Part shown: positions 47,779 through 59,329 of the stretch, one piece after another
How the letters are laid out: each line of letters starts with the position of its first letter
How positions within the stretch are numbered: the first letter of the stretch is position 1
Assembly: GCA_029582165.1 (NCBI GenBank)
Contig: CM055881.1
Coordinates: 29,878,094 to 29,942,093, forward strand
DNA: 64,000 bases
Origin: Portulaca oleracea
Lineage: Eukaryota > Streptophyta > Magnoliopsida > Caryophyllales > Portulacaceae
Reading direction: 5' to 3'
The notes under the pieces: model-generated
What the model was told of the DNA's origin: nothing
Seen by the model: only the letters and a program-made list of their open reading frames with translations
Database searches by the model: none
Made by a program: the position numbers and the translations under genes

Positions 47779-49885
47779 TTATTCTTCTCCGGCGTCATTA
47801 TTATTATCATCATCAGTAGGGTGGGTGGGCTCAGGTTGGGTTGGTTGATAAGGAGGGCGGGGGACTGGCTGCGGATGGGGCGTAAGAGGGTATTGCCCTT
47901 GTCCAGTGTAGGGCTGACTTCCAGACGAAGATCCGGCAACGAAGGGGGCTTGCCAATTATAAGGCGGCGGTGGTGGCTGCTGGTGTTGCTGGTATTGCAT
48001 TTGCATTTCGCGTTGCATTGCCGCCAACCGTTGCTCGAATTCTGTATGCATTTGATGCTGCAAATGGCGTTGCATCTCCTCCATTCTTCGCTCCATTATC
48101 CGCCTATCTTCCTCGCGAGCTTGTCGTTCTCGCTCGAGTTGCTGCTGGAGCTCTCTGTTCATCTCCGTAACTTGAGCTCGGATGTCGACGGAGGAGTCAC
48201 CACGCCGTGGACGCCGCCTAGATGCGATATGGGGAACCGCCGCTTCATTTGTTCCCCACGCCCCATGCCTACGACGTGCCCCGACTGCCGCTTATCAAAC
48301 CGTAACTCTTACCGAGTCATGAGAGGAGTTTCCGGTGACCGCCCTCTCGCTTGGCCGCCATCTCCGCTTATAAGTATCATAATCGCCAAGCATCTTCTCC
48401 TGATTTAGTAAAACATAAAAGAGTATTTTAATAAAATTAATGAATTAATTATAGTTTAGGTTTGTACGTTAATAAATCATGTCGATATTCAATGATGAAG
48501 ATTTTTAATTACCTCAATGACCTTGAACCTGTTGTCCACCCACTGATCGGTGCCTTTCCTCATATGGGTCGCTTCGAATTGTTCCCATATGGTTGGGTCA
48601 CGGTCTTTCTTCTTTTTCTGTAAGCATCAAATACAACCGTGTTTATATAATTAAATGTTAGTATCAAATACGTGCATGATATTTAAACATTCACAACTAT
48701 CTTACCAATTTTTCCCTAACAATACCGAATGGAACTGGGCCCATTGTGTGTGATGGTGGGCCCTTTTCTTTGTCCATCTTTCTCGCCCGGCTCATGTTGG
48801 AGCACTTTTCAGCATACCGTGGGTCTTCCCATAATTCGACGAATTTTTTCCAAATTTCGTCGTCGACAATCCATTTAGGCTTGCCTTTACCCGCCAGCCA
48901 ACGCTTTTTGGATTTGCCTATAGCGTCGCTGTATTGTTTGATAACCCGACGTCTAAACCAGTCACGGATATATCCGTCATGCTGGGGTTCCCACCAGTAT
49001 TTTTTCTACATTTAAACCATATGCGTACATGAAGAAATTAAACATGCAAATTAGACAATCAATTTCATCAAGTATAATAAATTAAACCATACGTACGTAT
49101 ATAAACATATATATATATATATAAAAGTATACGCAAACATGGGCGTTAAATACGTAACTTTACCTTGAACTCCTCAAATATCAACTCTTTTGTTTGAAAA
49201 GGCACTTTAGCCCATTTAGGCCAAAAGTCTTTGAAGTTTTGCTTCACGATGTCCATAATGGACCTGACCGCGTGTGCTCCATAAGGCGATATACTGAAAC
49301 CAATAAGAAATAGATGTCAGTTTAGATGTCATAAAATTTGTTATATATTTAAACATAAACATATATAAATTCATAATATAATCAAAGTTTTGTCAATGAG
49401 ACATGATTGATACTCACGATCCACCACATGGTTCAATTATGAATCTTCCATCCGGTGTTTTTGGAGCATCTCCCGGAACGTCTAGCTCAATTCGCACCGT
49501 ACGAATATCCTCCCGCCATCCCCTTCGGTTTGGGTAGCCTCCTCGTTGGGTCCCACCAGCTTGGGTACCCTCCTTCGATTTGGGTACCACACTGGGTACC
49601 TCCTTCCGCTTGGGTACCGTTAGCATCGGTCCGTTACCCTCCTTCGATTTGGGCACCTCCTTCGCTTTGGGCACCCGATGATAAGCCTCATACCTCGAAT
49701 GTCTGAAAGTCGCCCATCGTCTGGCCGACATCGGGCGCAAATAAGCGCATCAACTCAAGGGTCGATCGATCTATTTCGATGCTTGATGGATCGAATTGCG
49801 GGATGTATGGTGACGGTGGGTTGTTCGATGATGACCCCCCACGTCTGTTTCTAAACCCACCACGTGATCCATCTCTTCCTGTCAT
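47779..49885 (-). pseudogene. Transposase_24 (Ptta/En/Spm)-like second CACTA gene
   Basis: Five exons can be read with GT-AG junctions that keep phase: 49885-49419, 49293-49164, 49005-48706, 48617-48513, and from about 48401 downward to stop 47779. Exon 1 is Gly/Arg/Ser-rich (MTGRDGSRGGFRNRRGGSSS). Exon 2 has SPYGAHAVRSIMDIV, exon 3 KKYWWEPQHDGYIRDWFRRR and DDEIWKKFVELWEDPRY, exon 4 DPTIWEQFEATHMRKGTDQW. This is the Transposase_24 domain. The last exon is a Glu/Gln/Arg-rich coiled coil (RQAREEDRRIMERRMEEM) with a Pro-rich tail. Tandem stops at 48292-48297 interrupt that exon. Exon 1 also has frame breaks near 49690. Family role: DNA-binding partner of the transposase at subterminal repeats. 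Confidence 0.8.
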
Positions 49886-49976
49886 CTTAAGAATATCTGC
49901 GAACGGACGCCATTTCGCATAAAAATAATCATTTTAACTACGCATTTTAATAAAAACATGCCCCATTCAAATTACT

Positions 49977-50530
49977 CATAAAATATATAAAATATATAAA
50001 AATCATAAACAATAATAATTCATAAACTATATAAAAATCATATCTAGCTAAATCCTAAACATTAATAATAATTCATAAAATATATAAAAAACATACCTAA
50101 ACCCTAAACATCAATAATAATTCATAAAACATATAAAAATCATATCTAAACTCTAAACATCAATAATAACTCATAAAATATATAAAAATCAAATCTAAAC
50201 CCTAAACATTAATAATATTTCATAAAATATATAAAAGACATACCTAAACCTTATATCGAACATAATTCATAAAACATATAAAAATCATATCTAAACCCTA
50301 AACATCAATAATAAATCATAAAATATATAAAAATTATATCTAGCTAAATCATAAACATTAATAATAATTCATAAAATATATAAAAAAACATACCTAAACC
50401 CTAAACATCAATAATAATTCATAAAACATATAAAAATCATATCTAAACCCTAAACATCAATAATAACTCATAAAATGTATAAAAATCATATCTAAACCCT
50501 AAACATCAGTAACAATTCATAAAATATATA
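49977..50530. repeat. 49-bp minisatellite with AAACCCTAAA core, about 11 copies
   Basis: Units of about 49 bp (for example starts at 50099, 50148 and 50197) contain CTAAACCCTAAACATCAAT followed by AATTCATAAAAYATATAAAA. It lies between the two CACTA genes. Confidence 0.85.
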
Positions 50531-50540
50531 TAAAAACATA

Positions 50541-50770
50541 CTTGATTGACTGGTTTTGATCTTCAACGCACACAGTGTGGCCATGTTCTTCTTCTTCTTT
50601 CGTTGTTTCTTCCTCGTCATAAAATATATATAAAAACATATAAAAATCATATCTAAACCTTAGACATCAGTAATAATTCATAAAATATATATAAAAACAT
50701 ACCTGATTGACTGGTTATGATCTTCAACGCACATAGTACTCACGGCGTTCTTCTTCTTTCGTTTTTTACT
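50541..50770. repeat. Direct duplication downstream of the minisatellite
   Basis: TGATTGACTGGTT(T/A)TGATCTTCAACGCACA occurs near 50541 and 50702. Each is followed by TTCTTCTTCTTTCGTT-type sequence. Confidence 0.75.
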
Positions 50771-50824
50771 CCTCGTCAATGGCTGCTGCGAGTAAAATAT
50801 TCGCAGCGACAATTGAAGCAAATA

Positions 50825-51195
50825 TGGCGTCCATTAATCGTGTTAACGGACGCACAAATTTTAAATATGGCGTCCGTTATACGTATAAACAGACGCCAAG
50901 CTTAATTTTGGCGTCCGATGGTAGGTCAAACGGACGCCAAGTTGGTTAAATATATTGATGTTTAGGGTTCCAACATCTTACCGTAATTGTTACCAATTTT
51001 GGCGTCTGTTTATTTGGTCAAACGGACGCCACCTTCCTTAATTTCCGTCCAAAAAATCATATCGTATCAAACTGGCGTCTGATTTTGTGTTAAACAGACG
51101 CCAATATTAAAGTAACTGATAACGTTCTGACTCTCACATCATTTCGTAATCAGCATTGTAATGGCGTCGCTTAGTAGTCTAACAGACGCCATGTT
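50825..51195. repeat. Internal cluster of six CACTA subterminal-type hairpin units
   Basis: Six inverted units (GGCGTC(C/T)GTT…AACRGACGCC, about 30 bp each) start near 50825, 50866, 50908, 50999, 51073 and 51162. They are the same motif as at the element ends, but sit between the two genes and upstream of the Transposase_24 gene. No CACTA terminus lies beside them. Confidence 0.85.
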
Positions 51196-51469
51196 TTTAA
51201 AAAAATTTATGATAATAAAGGTCTTTAAATTAACTTTATTAATAAATATGTTATAGATTTTAATATTTTTTAATTTTATTGTGGTTATTTATTTATTTAT
51301 TTTCTTATTATAATTATTGTTATTTATTTATATTATTATAAATGTTTTGAAATGGGCGTCTCAAAATATATAGATCGATTCAATTTATTCGTATATATAT
51401 ATAGCATGTTTGGATACAAAATTCGAATATTAATTATATATTACAATAAATTGTGTAACACAACTAATT

Positions 51470-54400
51470 AATATTCATCGTTGTCATCCTCGCCCTCATC
51501 CTCACCCTCGTCACCATCTTCATATTCGTCGTCGTTGTCTCCATATTCCTCTTCGCTCAATTCGGACGTATTATTGACCACTATTACTTGGGTATTGTCC
51601 ATATCGGCAACCTCATCGTACACCCCTTCAACTGCGAGTACTTGAGAAACGGTGCCGTCATCGGGGTTGATCGGGACAACAGCTCTTGGTTGATCATCTT
51701 GGAGGGCCAACGGAAGGGTGTACTGCTTGTACTGTGCATATGAAGGTTTGTTTGCAACCACAACCCACCAATTAGCTTTATCCCGTATGCCTGCCGGGTA
51801 ATTCATGAACAACACTTGGGTTGCACCGCCAATATGAATGGGTCATACTTCCAGCACCGTCTGTCCTTGTGTAATTCAACAAACGGGCATAAATTTGGTG
51901 AACGGACACCTCGTACCGGGGTATTGTTAAACCAATCACATCTGAACAATATGCTCTTTCTAGTGACGGGCCCAACATATTCTAATGCAATGACTTCTTG
52001 GAGAACGCCGTAGAAGTCATCAACAAATCCACCGCCACCCGCGCTTTGACACACACCCCGCACTATACGGCCAAAGAGTTACTCCTTGCTTGGGTGTGAA
52101 ACAAGAACCCGTTGACTGACACGCACTCCACGTGGTCACTTTAGGTGAAGGCATACGCTAATCGTAAAGGTGGTCATGTCGCTCATCTTCGTAAAACCGA
52201 AATGCTTCCCAATTTTCCTTCACATGTTTTAACAGTTACATTTTGAACATATTAATTTTCGTTTAGATATGGGAAAAATCAAATTGTTCAAAAGGTGTGC
52301 GATTCTCACCGATAGCTGATAAAACCATTGTGTGAACTCCGATTCAATCATCTGATCCAATTGAGTGTCCGTGGCATCAGGAAATGAAGTCAACTTGAAA
52401 TTCTTAAACAATCTGCGCGGGATACAAGCTCATTAATTATATCGAACGGATGGAATATATATTATATCGTAAACATAATGTTGAACAGTGCTTACTCTAA
52501 GTAGTGGTTGACTTCTTTGCAGTTCAGCAGGACGTGCAGGTGTGCTGCTTTGTACTCCTGATCGTCGAGCCACCTCGTGCTTACACCTCCCACGGGGGTC
52601 CCACTGTCCTTGAAAACCGACAATAACATAGGATCATTGTCGACATTAATTGGCACGCCTTCGTCACGCATACCTGTTGATGTAGAAGATGATACTTCCG
52701 GTCCAAAGTATGTGGATGCGAATTGGGAAATCTCAAACATGAGGTACGCTTGAGCCATGGATCCTTCAGGGTGTGCCTTGTTCTTGATTTTCTTCTTCAG
52801 CCACCCGAAATACCTCTCAAAAGGATACATCCAACGATATTGAACAGGACCACCAAAAAATGCTTCCTGAACCAGGTGGATGGGGAGGTGTTCCATTACG
52901 TTGAAGAAGCCGGGGGGAAATATGGTCTCCAACTTGCAAATTATTATGCGAATTTCTTTGTCAAGCCGGACTAAATCACTGTGCTTCAATGTTGTGGCGC
53001 ACAGGCTCTTGAACCATTGGCTTAACTGAACGAGTGGCTCCAACACATCATCGGGAAGTGTCCGGAACGCAACAGGTAACAGTGTCTGTAAGAACACATG
53101 ACAGTCATGGCTTTTAAAGTTTTGAAACCTTTTACCTGATGTATCGACACAGTTTGCAAAGTTCGAAGCATAGGCGTCCGCAATCGGTTGTTGTGCCCAA
53201 TCACGCACGCCCGATCGCTTATTCTCGGAAGAACATATTTGGCTCTTGGCTGCAAGGGTTTACCGCTCGGACCGTGCACTAGATGGAGTTCGTGTCACGC
53301 ATATATCGCCACGCCCTCCTTGCATTTCCATCATCCTTCGCTTTGCCGGTCACCCCATCACCGTGTTTACGATGTTGTCCACAAAGTTCTTCTCAATGTG
53401 CATCACATCTAAGTTGTGTCGAACAACGTGATCCTTCCAATAAGGCAACTCCCAAAAGATACTTTGTTTCTTCCAATTATGAGCATTCTCGGAATCCCGG
53501 ATTACAAAGTCCCCATGGGTAGTCACCTTGGGAAGTCCTTCACCTCTCATAGATTGAATGACCGTTTTTCCTACGCGGTAGGACATTTCTATCCGGCAAG
53601 TGTGCCCTTTCAAATGCCTTTCGATTCCTTCTAAAAGCATGCCCTTATCAAGAAACTCGATGACAACAAACCACGAGTTTTTCCTCCCATGCTTCAGACG
53701 CATTGCTTTCAATCCATCCATGCAACAGGACAAGACATAGCGCCACGCGTGCTCCACCCGTAAAGCATCCCAAGGGCCGGAAAATCATTGACCCCACATC
53801 AACGATGCCCTCATGTTGAAATTTTGTCTCTTGGAGATGTCGACGCTTCAACTCCCAACCATAAGCATCGCAGCTCGCCCACCAAAGGTTGAAGGAAGAC
53901 ATCAATTTTATTTCCGAGGTTCTTGGACCGAATAATGCACGTGAGGAACATGTACGGGCGTTGTCATGCACAATTCGGTGGCAAGTTGTAAGGAGTAACT
54001 ACAACCGCCATATCGAATAAGATTTCCTGTCATGTTGAACGGGCTAAACCCATCCGCACACGTGCCCAACCTTACATTCCGCGATTCCTCGCAAAGTCCG
54101 GATGCGCTACACCAAACATTTTCCATGATGCCGTCCGACGGATGACAAAGAACACCTTCATCGCGCTTTGTTCTCCGCGTACACTCATATGACCTTTGTA
54201 TTCTTCGATGCATACAGACGCAGCCTAGGCGTCAAAGGAAAGTAAAACATTCTCTTGTACGGGACACCTTTATTTGTCTTCGCCGACGATTTTTGTGGCT
54301 TATACCTCGGGTGACCACAAAATTTACATTCACTGAGATGTGCATCGTCCATATAGTAGATCATGCACCCACTAATGCAACAATCAAATGATTCATAGCC

Positions 54401-55073
54401 CATCCCCAACTTCTTAACCTTCTTTTTCAACTCATCGTAGTTTCTAGGCATTAGGTTCGGCTGGGGACAAGTCTCACTCATCAATTCCATGATATCGTTC
54501 ATTGCTTGCTCCGACAAATTGTGCTTCGACTTGGATCGACTGGGCCTCACGGCAGTGGACAACTCAGTATGGGTCGCACATCCTTCCCACAGAGGCTGTT
54601 GAGCAGATTGAAGCATATCATAAAAATGTTGAGCTCCTGCATTAGGCGCCTCATTCGCCATGATGAAATCATTCATCATATCTTCCGTTCTGTCGATGAA
54701 CGGTGGCTGATTGGGTTCCTCGTTTGTCGGCGAACTATCTGCACACGGTTCCCCCTCACCTACCGCATCATCACCACTGTCATCGTCATCATCATAATAT
54801 TCACGCCAATCTTCACCATGACTAACCCAACACCAATATCGCTCCATAAACCCTCGCCTGTACAAATGTGTTTTAACTTCATCTGGAGTCAATCCGCACT
54901 TATTCTTGCACTTCACACATGGACACCGATACTTTCCAGTCCTCGGATACTCATACGAATTACTCTTTGCAAATTTATCAAACATATATACCCCAGCAGC
55001 CCATTCTTCCCTGATAACCCTCCTTCCTGTTCAAACCTCCGTACATCCAACGTCGATGTGGAGGCCCTTCCAT
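51470..55073 (-). pseudogene. TNP2-type CACTA transposase (Transposase_21)
   Basis: The likely start is ATG 55073 (MEGPPHRRWMYG), with a one-base shift near 55025. Transpos_assoc domain at 54985-54750: GKYRCPCVKCKNKCG, VKTHLYRRGFM. The TNP2 catalytic region then runs in several frames: YESFDCCISGCMIYY, CKFCGHPRYKP, LYASKNTK, GVLCHPSDG, VRLGTCADGFSPFNMTGN, and CMTTPVHV (the ELCMTTPYMF position), down to VMHIEKNFVDNIVNTVMG. DUF4218 follows: HDCHVFLQTLLPVAF and MYPFERYFGWLKKKIKN with NKAHPEGSMAQAYL (52492-53208). DUF4216 lies at 51803-52063 (SILFRCDWFNN), and the acidic tail ends at 51468. Frameshifts near 54185, 53960, 53760, 53350 and 53210 make it non-functional. Its role is to cut the CACTA ends in the nucleus. 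Confidence 0.9.
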
Positions 55074-55790
55074 AATGTACGTGAACTGCTCATGAATTAA
55101 AATTACTCATGCTTAATCATCCAATGAGTACAATATACATATCACAATGCAAATTCATATTCACCATAATTTTCATTGATCATATCACAAAATTATATCA
55201 AAACCTCATAAACCCTATACCTCCTAAACATATATACAAAACATACAAAATTCATATCACAAATTCCATTTCAATCACTACTATTTTCGTTATTCATATC
55301 GCAAATTTATATCAAAAATTCATAAAACATACATAATTCATATCATAAAACCCTATTTTTCACCGTAATTTTCGTTATTCATAACAAAAATTTTATATCA
55401 AAAAATTCATACCATAAACCTCCTAAATATACAAAACATACAAAATTCATATCACACATTCATATTCACCATATTTTTTCGTTATTCACATATATATCAT
55501 ATATTTATGTCCAAAATTCATAAAAATCATAATTCTAAAACATATAAAACATCCAAAATTAATATCACAAATTCATATTCATTATATTTTTCGGTTATAT
55601 ATATATCACAAATTTATAACAAAAATTACAAAAGAACATAACCCTAATAATTTAAAAAACAACAATAATTAATAAAATTACCTAAATTTTGTGAATTGAA
55701 ATGCTCTTTCGTTGAATCTTCTCTTCAACCTCTCGATTTTTCTCTCTTCCGATCCGTTCAAAAATGGCGAGCAAGAGAATTTCTCCATTT
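55074..55790. other. AT-rich promoter-side region of the CACTA element
   Basis: Repeats of CAAATTCATAT / CATATCACAAATT type fill 55140-55660. No gene. It would be the upstream region of the TNP2 gene. Confidence 0.55.
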
Positions 55791-55797
55791 TTGAACA

Positions 55798-56010
55798 GAC
55801 TGGCGTCTGTTTTACCCAGAATGGCGTCTGTTTAGTGTTAAACAGACGCCAATAGGGTTTAATATTAAAAAAAATATAAGAAATAGCCTCACAGCAGCCG
55901 AGAAAGCAGCTGCACTTTGGCGTCTGTTTGCCCCTAAATCAGACGCCACTTTACACATTATTTTAAAAAAAAATACGTTTAGGCGTCTGACGTCTAAACA
56001 GACGCCATTT
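55798..56010. repeat. Right subterminal repeat region of the CACTA element
   Basis: Units TGGCGTCTGTTT…AACAGACGCCA recur at about 55800, 55824, 55917 and 55981. They mirror the left subterminal array. Confidence 0.85.
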
Positions 56011-56043
56011 GACGGACGCATAATGACCCCAATTCTACTAGTG

Positions 56044-56125
56044 TTTGTCAAAATATAGGGACCTTAAAATAATTACAACAAAATATAGGGACATGTTAGT
56101 CATTTTTTGTTCAAATTTTAATAAA
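56044..56125. repeat. Right arm of the inverted repeat enclosing the CACTA element
   Basis: Reverse complement of 45795-45890: TTTTAAGGTCCCTATATTTT and TTGAACAAAAAATGACT on the minus strand match the left arm. Confidence 0.6.
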
Positions 56126-56214
56126 TTCTAAACCTATGCTCTAAAACTAAATGATTCATTTGTGACTATAAAGAGTGATCTTTATTGATTTACTATGTCC
56201 TAAGGATGAAAAGA

Positions 56215-57183
56215 AGGCCAAAACTCTCATAAACTCATAAAGAAACTCATTAGAACTCAAATATGGCAGCTTGCATTAACATGAATAATCATGTATACAC
56301 TGGATCAAACCAACCCCCAAAGTGAATTCCTAGTATTTGATCAATACCCACATGAATGTTCTTTAACTTAAGCTCATGATCATGATCAAAATAATCAAGA
56401 ATACACTCTTAAGAACCAATCAACAAATAAAGAGAGAATAATAAAGCGTGCATCACCATAAAGGAATAAATCTTTAGAGTATTTGAGTTAGAGTCTCAAA
56501 AATACCCATTGAATTCATTATAAAGTTTATTGTCCCTTTTCTCGTTTATGACTTAGTATATATATATATATAGAGAAAACTAGGTAAAAGGATAGAGAAA
56601 ATCCTAGGAAATAATGCCAAAATCAAAGTTTAGAAACAGTCGATTATAATCATAATTTAATGGCTAAAATTTAACTAAAGAAAACAGTAAAATTATTTTT
56701 TTTTTGTGGGGGGGGGGGGGGTGTTTCATGGGTAGTTTGATACATCCACAGATATGAAAACAAGTACAATGGGTAGTGAGTTTTACATTCGTCCATTTCT
56801 CGAATATTCCATCTCATTTTGCACATGTCATAACTAAGCTATAACTCAAAAATCAGCCCCCTTTTTGTTTAAGCTCTCTAGAACTTGGGTCAAACTTGGT
56901 CAAATGACCAAAATAACCCTACCATGAAAAGTTACCCGATAAACCTCAAATTTAAAACCGAGTTTAAATAAGAAGAATTAAGCTTGACTCCAATCCTCTT
57001 ATTTTTTTTCGAGGCTACTTAGATCCCAAGAGACCTAACTAGGCCTTGGGAATAACCCATGCTATGGCAAAGGACCGAAAATTGAACCTTGGTCAAGTTT
57101 TAATAGAAGAGCTCAATATTTATGGAACCAGTAGAGTTATTGGATTAGTACTTGATCAAGGTTGACTTGGGAGATAAGCCTCA
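56215..57183 (-). repeat. Probable gypsy LTR (5' LTR, minus strand)
   Basis: Direct-orientation partner of 41546-42599, same end GAGATA(A/T)G(A/C)(A/C)TCA. It has an extra 100 bp or so near 56900-57010 and lacks other segments of the partner. A G14 run lies at 56708-56721. With the CACTA subtracted, the two LTRs would flank about 3.5 kb of gag-pro sequence. Confidence 0.5.
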
Positions 57184-58780
57184 ATTTATAAGGAATATTA
57201 TAATAACATAGATTATTTTTAAAAAACAATTAATTCTTTAAAAGATTTAGGTAGATACTTCAGGGTGTACGATATAATAATTGCATGATGTAGCACCAAA
57301 TAAAATTTACTTGAACTTTTTTTTTTATATACTTGGATTAGTTTGTGCTTGGTGTTTGCATCCACAATAAGCATGTGTTTGCTTAACTATTTCCTCCCTC
57401 ACCCCCATTCACTCTTGTTCTGTCTACTCTACCTCCTCCATTACCTTTCATCATTATGCAAAATCAAATTCAAATTAAGAAATGCGAAACTAAAAAGAAT
57501 TAGTAATTTAGTTTAACTTCACTTAATTAAACATTTCTATTATGTGTATCGCTAATGTGGATGTAAATGTAGGTCAAGCCAAGTAAAAAAAAAAAAAGCC
57601 GGTTTTATCATATGTCACGTCAATAAACCACCAAGTCCACGACTTAGTGGAGATCCACTACAACCCAAGGAGTACATATAGAGAACATTCTAATACATTT
57701 CTAAAGTATGAATTATTAGTTTTCTGTAACACTAGATAGAGATTATTCAAATCCATTTTTTTTTAAAAAAAAAGATGACTTGAATCCCAAAAGCAGCTGG
57801 CAAGTACCTTTGTTGTTCTACATGATAGCTAAATATGCTAGTTGCTTGATTTCCATAAATGGCGAGATTGAGACCAGCCCACGTTAAGAAGATATTGAAT
57901 TTCCTTGGTTAACAAGCTGGTACAAATGATTCAATCTGATGATTGAATTTTTGAATGACGGACAAAGGCTATGAATGGAAGTGGACGAATTGAAGCTTGG
58001 AAAGTTGTACTGATAATGCGTGCAAATAAAGATGACTTTGTTTTCGATGTGTCCAACATTGTTGCATGCATTATACACGTACGTACACTTTGCGCATAAT
58101 CTGCTCTGACTAGCTATACAAGCGTTCAATGCACACATACATATAATTACATATACACACAATTGCGCCATGGTTGGACCACTTTCCCCAAACCCCCGGA
58201 ATATAATTCAAACTTTACAACACATAATATTTCTCAAAGTCACAACATCAACATGGCATGCATCATGCATGGACCCAAATATATATGCAACTCACTCCTT
58301 TTCAAACCCTTATTTCTTTTTTTTTTTTGATAGACTTATTTCTTATTTTATATGGCCCTTATTAAATATTTTATGATCTTTTAATGTTCTTTTAGACTTT
58401 TAACGCAATTATTTTTCATATAATACTTTGCCAAATATTACAACCTCGAATAGTTGAAATGGTAAGAAAGTATTTTTTTTATTACGAATCAAATAAAAAT
58501 ATTTTTATGTAAGAGATAATTTTATATATGTGACTTGGGGCAAGATATTTTTTAAGTGTCTTCATTTTATGAATTTAATATTTATTTTGGTTTTTGACAT
58601 CTATTTTTTTTTTTTATATGTACTATTTGTATGCCGCTAGTCTTGCTCGTGCCATGGACCTTTGACGTATGTTAATGAATCTTTCTAATTCTAATTTCTG
58701 AAAAGGCACGAGACAATGGTACGTTGATGCACTCTGCCTTTGCTACTACCACTACTACAGACATGGTTCTGCAGCTAGGA
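57184..58780. other. AT-rich noncoding spacer
   Basis: No gene seen on either strand. The frames near 57884-58376 lack any recognisable similarity and have AT-rich spacer composition. Confidence 0.55.
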
Positions 58781-58796
58781 TAGGAAAAGGTCAGAA

Positions 58797-59200
58797 TTGA
58801 ACAATCATCACAACCATAGGAGAAGTCGTTCTTCTAATCATAGAAGGACCAACAACAACTCCTTCGTACCTCCCACCACCTCCAGTAGGGGTGTGCCTGC
58901 AAGTTCTATATTAGGTGATTTAGTTGTTTCATCATCTTATATTCATTGTGCTTCTGTTCCCTGTGCTAATTTCTTATTTATAGGTAATCCACTGTTTGAG
59001 GGGGTGTTGGGTTCTGGTCCTAATGTTCTTTGTCAAATTTGTCATTCTCCTAGTCACTCTATAGTTGTCTGTTCTATTCGCTATCAACAACGCCCTACCC
59101 CACTTCTCTTTCTGCTCTTGCTTCCTTTGCACCTGTCGAGTCGAGTGAGAGCTTGTGGTACCCAGACTCAGCTACGGCGCCCCACATGACCCCTAACAAA
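58797..59200 (+). pseudogene. gag C-terminus and protease start of the third copia element
   Basis: A basic Asn/Arg/His-rich stretch (NNHHNHRRSRSSNHRR) precedes a zinc knuckle CQICHSPSHSIVVC (C-x2-C-x4-H-x4-C) near 59032-59075. The protease motif reads WYPDSATAPHMT (about 59155-59190), with Ala where the catalytic DSG has Gly. The frame shifts between knuckle and protease. Confidence 0.75.
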
Positions 59201-59329
59201 GGTATTCTCTCTACTAAATCTCCTTACTTTGGTCCTGCTAAGGTTCGTGTTGGTGAGGTACCCCTTTACCTATAGCTAACATTGGTAAATTAAGTCTTCA
59301 AACTCCCAACAAGTCGTTGACTCTAGATT

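Larger units (their letters stand above)
46132..56043 (-). mobile_element. CACTA (En/Spm) transposon, 9912 bp, with two transposase genes
   Basis: Both ends read CACTAGTAGAATT inward (13 bp identical, similar beyond) and are flanked by a 3-bp TSD TTT (46129-46131, 56044-56046). Subterminal regions are packed with hairpin units GGCGTCTG…CRGACGCC (46164-46520 plus 47150-47320 on the left, 55800-56010 on the right). Two genes are on the minus strand: TNP2-type transposase first, then a Transposase_24-like protein. Coding damage makes it unlikely to be autonomous now, but the ends are well preserved. Confidence 0.93.

Noticed and set aside
47821..48408. 195-codon plus-strand frame
   Set aside because: Antisense to the last exon of the Transposase_24-like gene, whose splice structure and domain are on the minus strand.
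49455..49706. Plus-strand Tyr-Pro-Pro repeat frame
   Set aside because: Antisense of exon 1 of the Transposase_24-like gene, where a short Lys-Glu-Val-Pro repeat creates the pattern.
49977..50530. Interstitial telomere or CRISPR-like array
   Set aside because: The 49-bp units are contiguous tandem repeats with no unique spacers, and the telomere motif is only partial.
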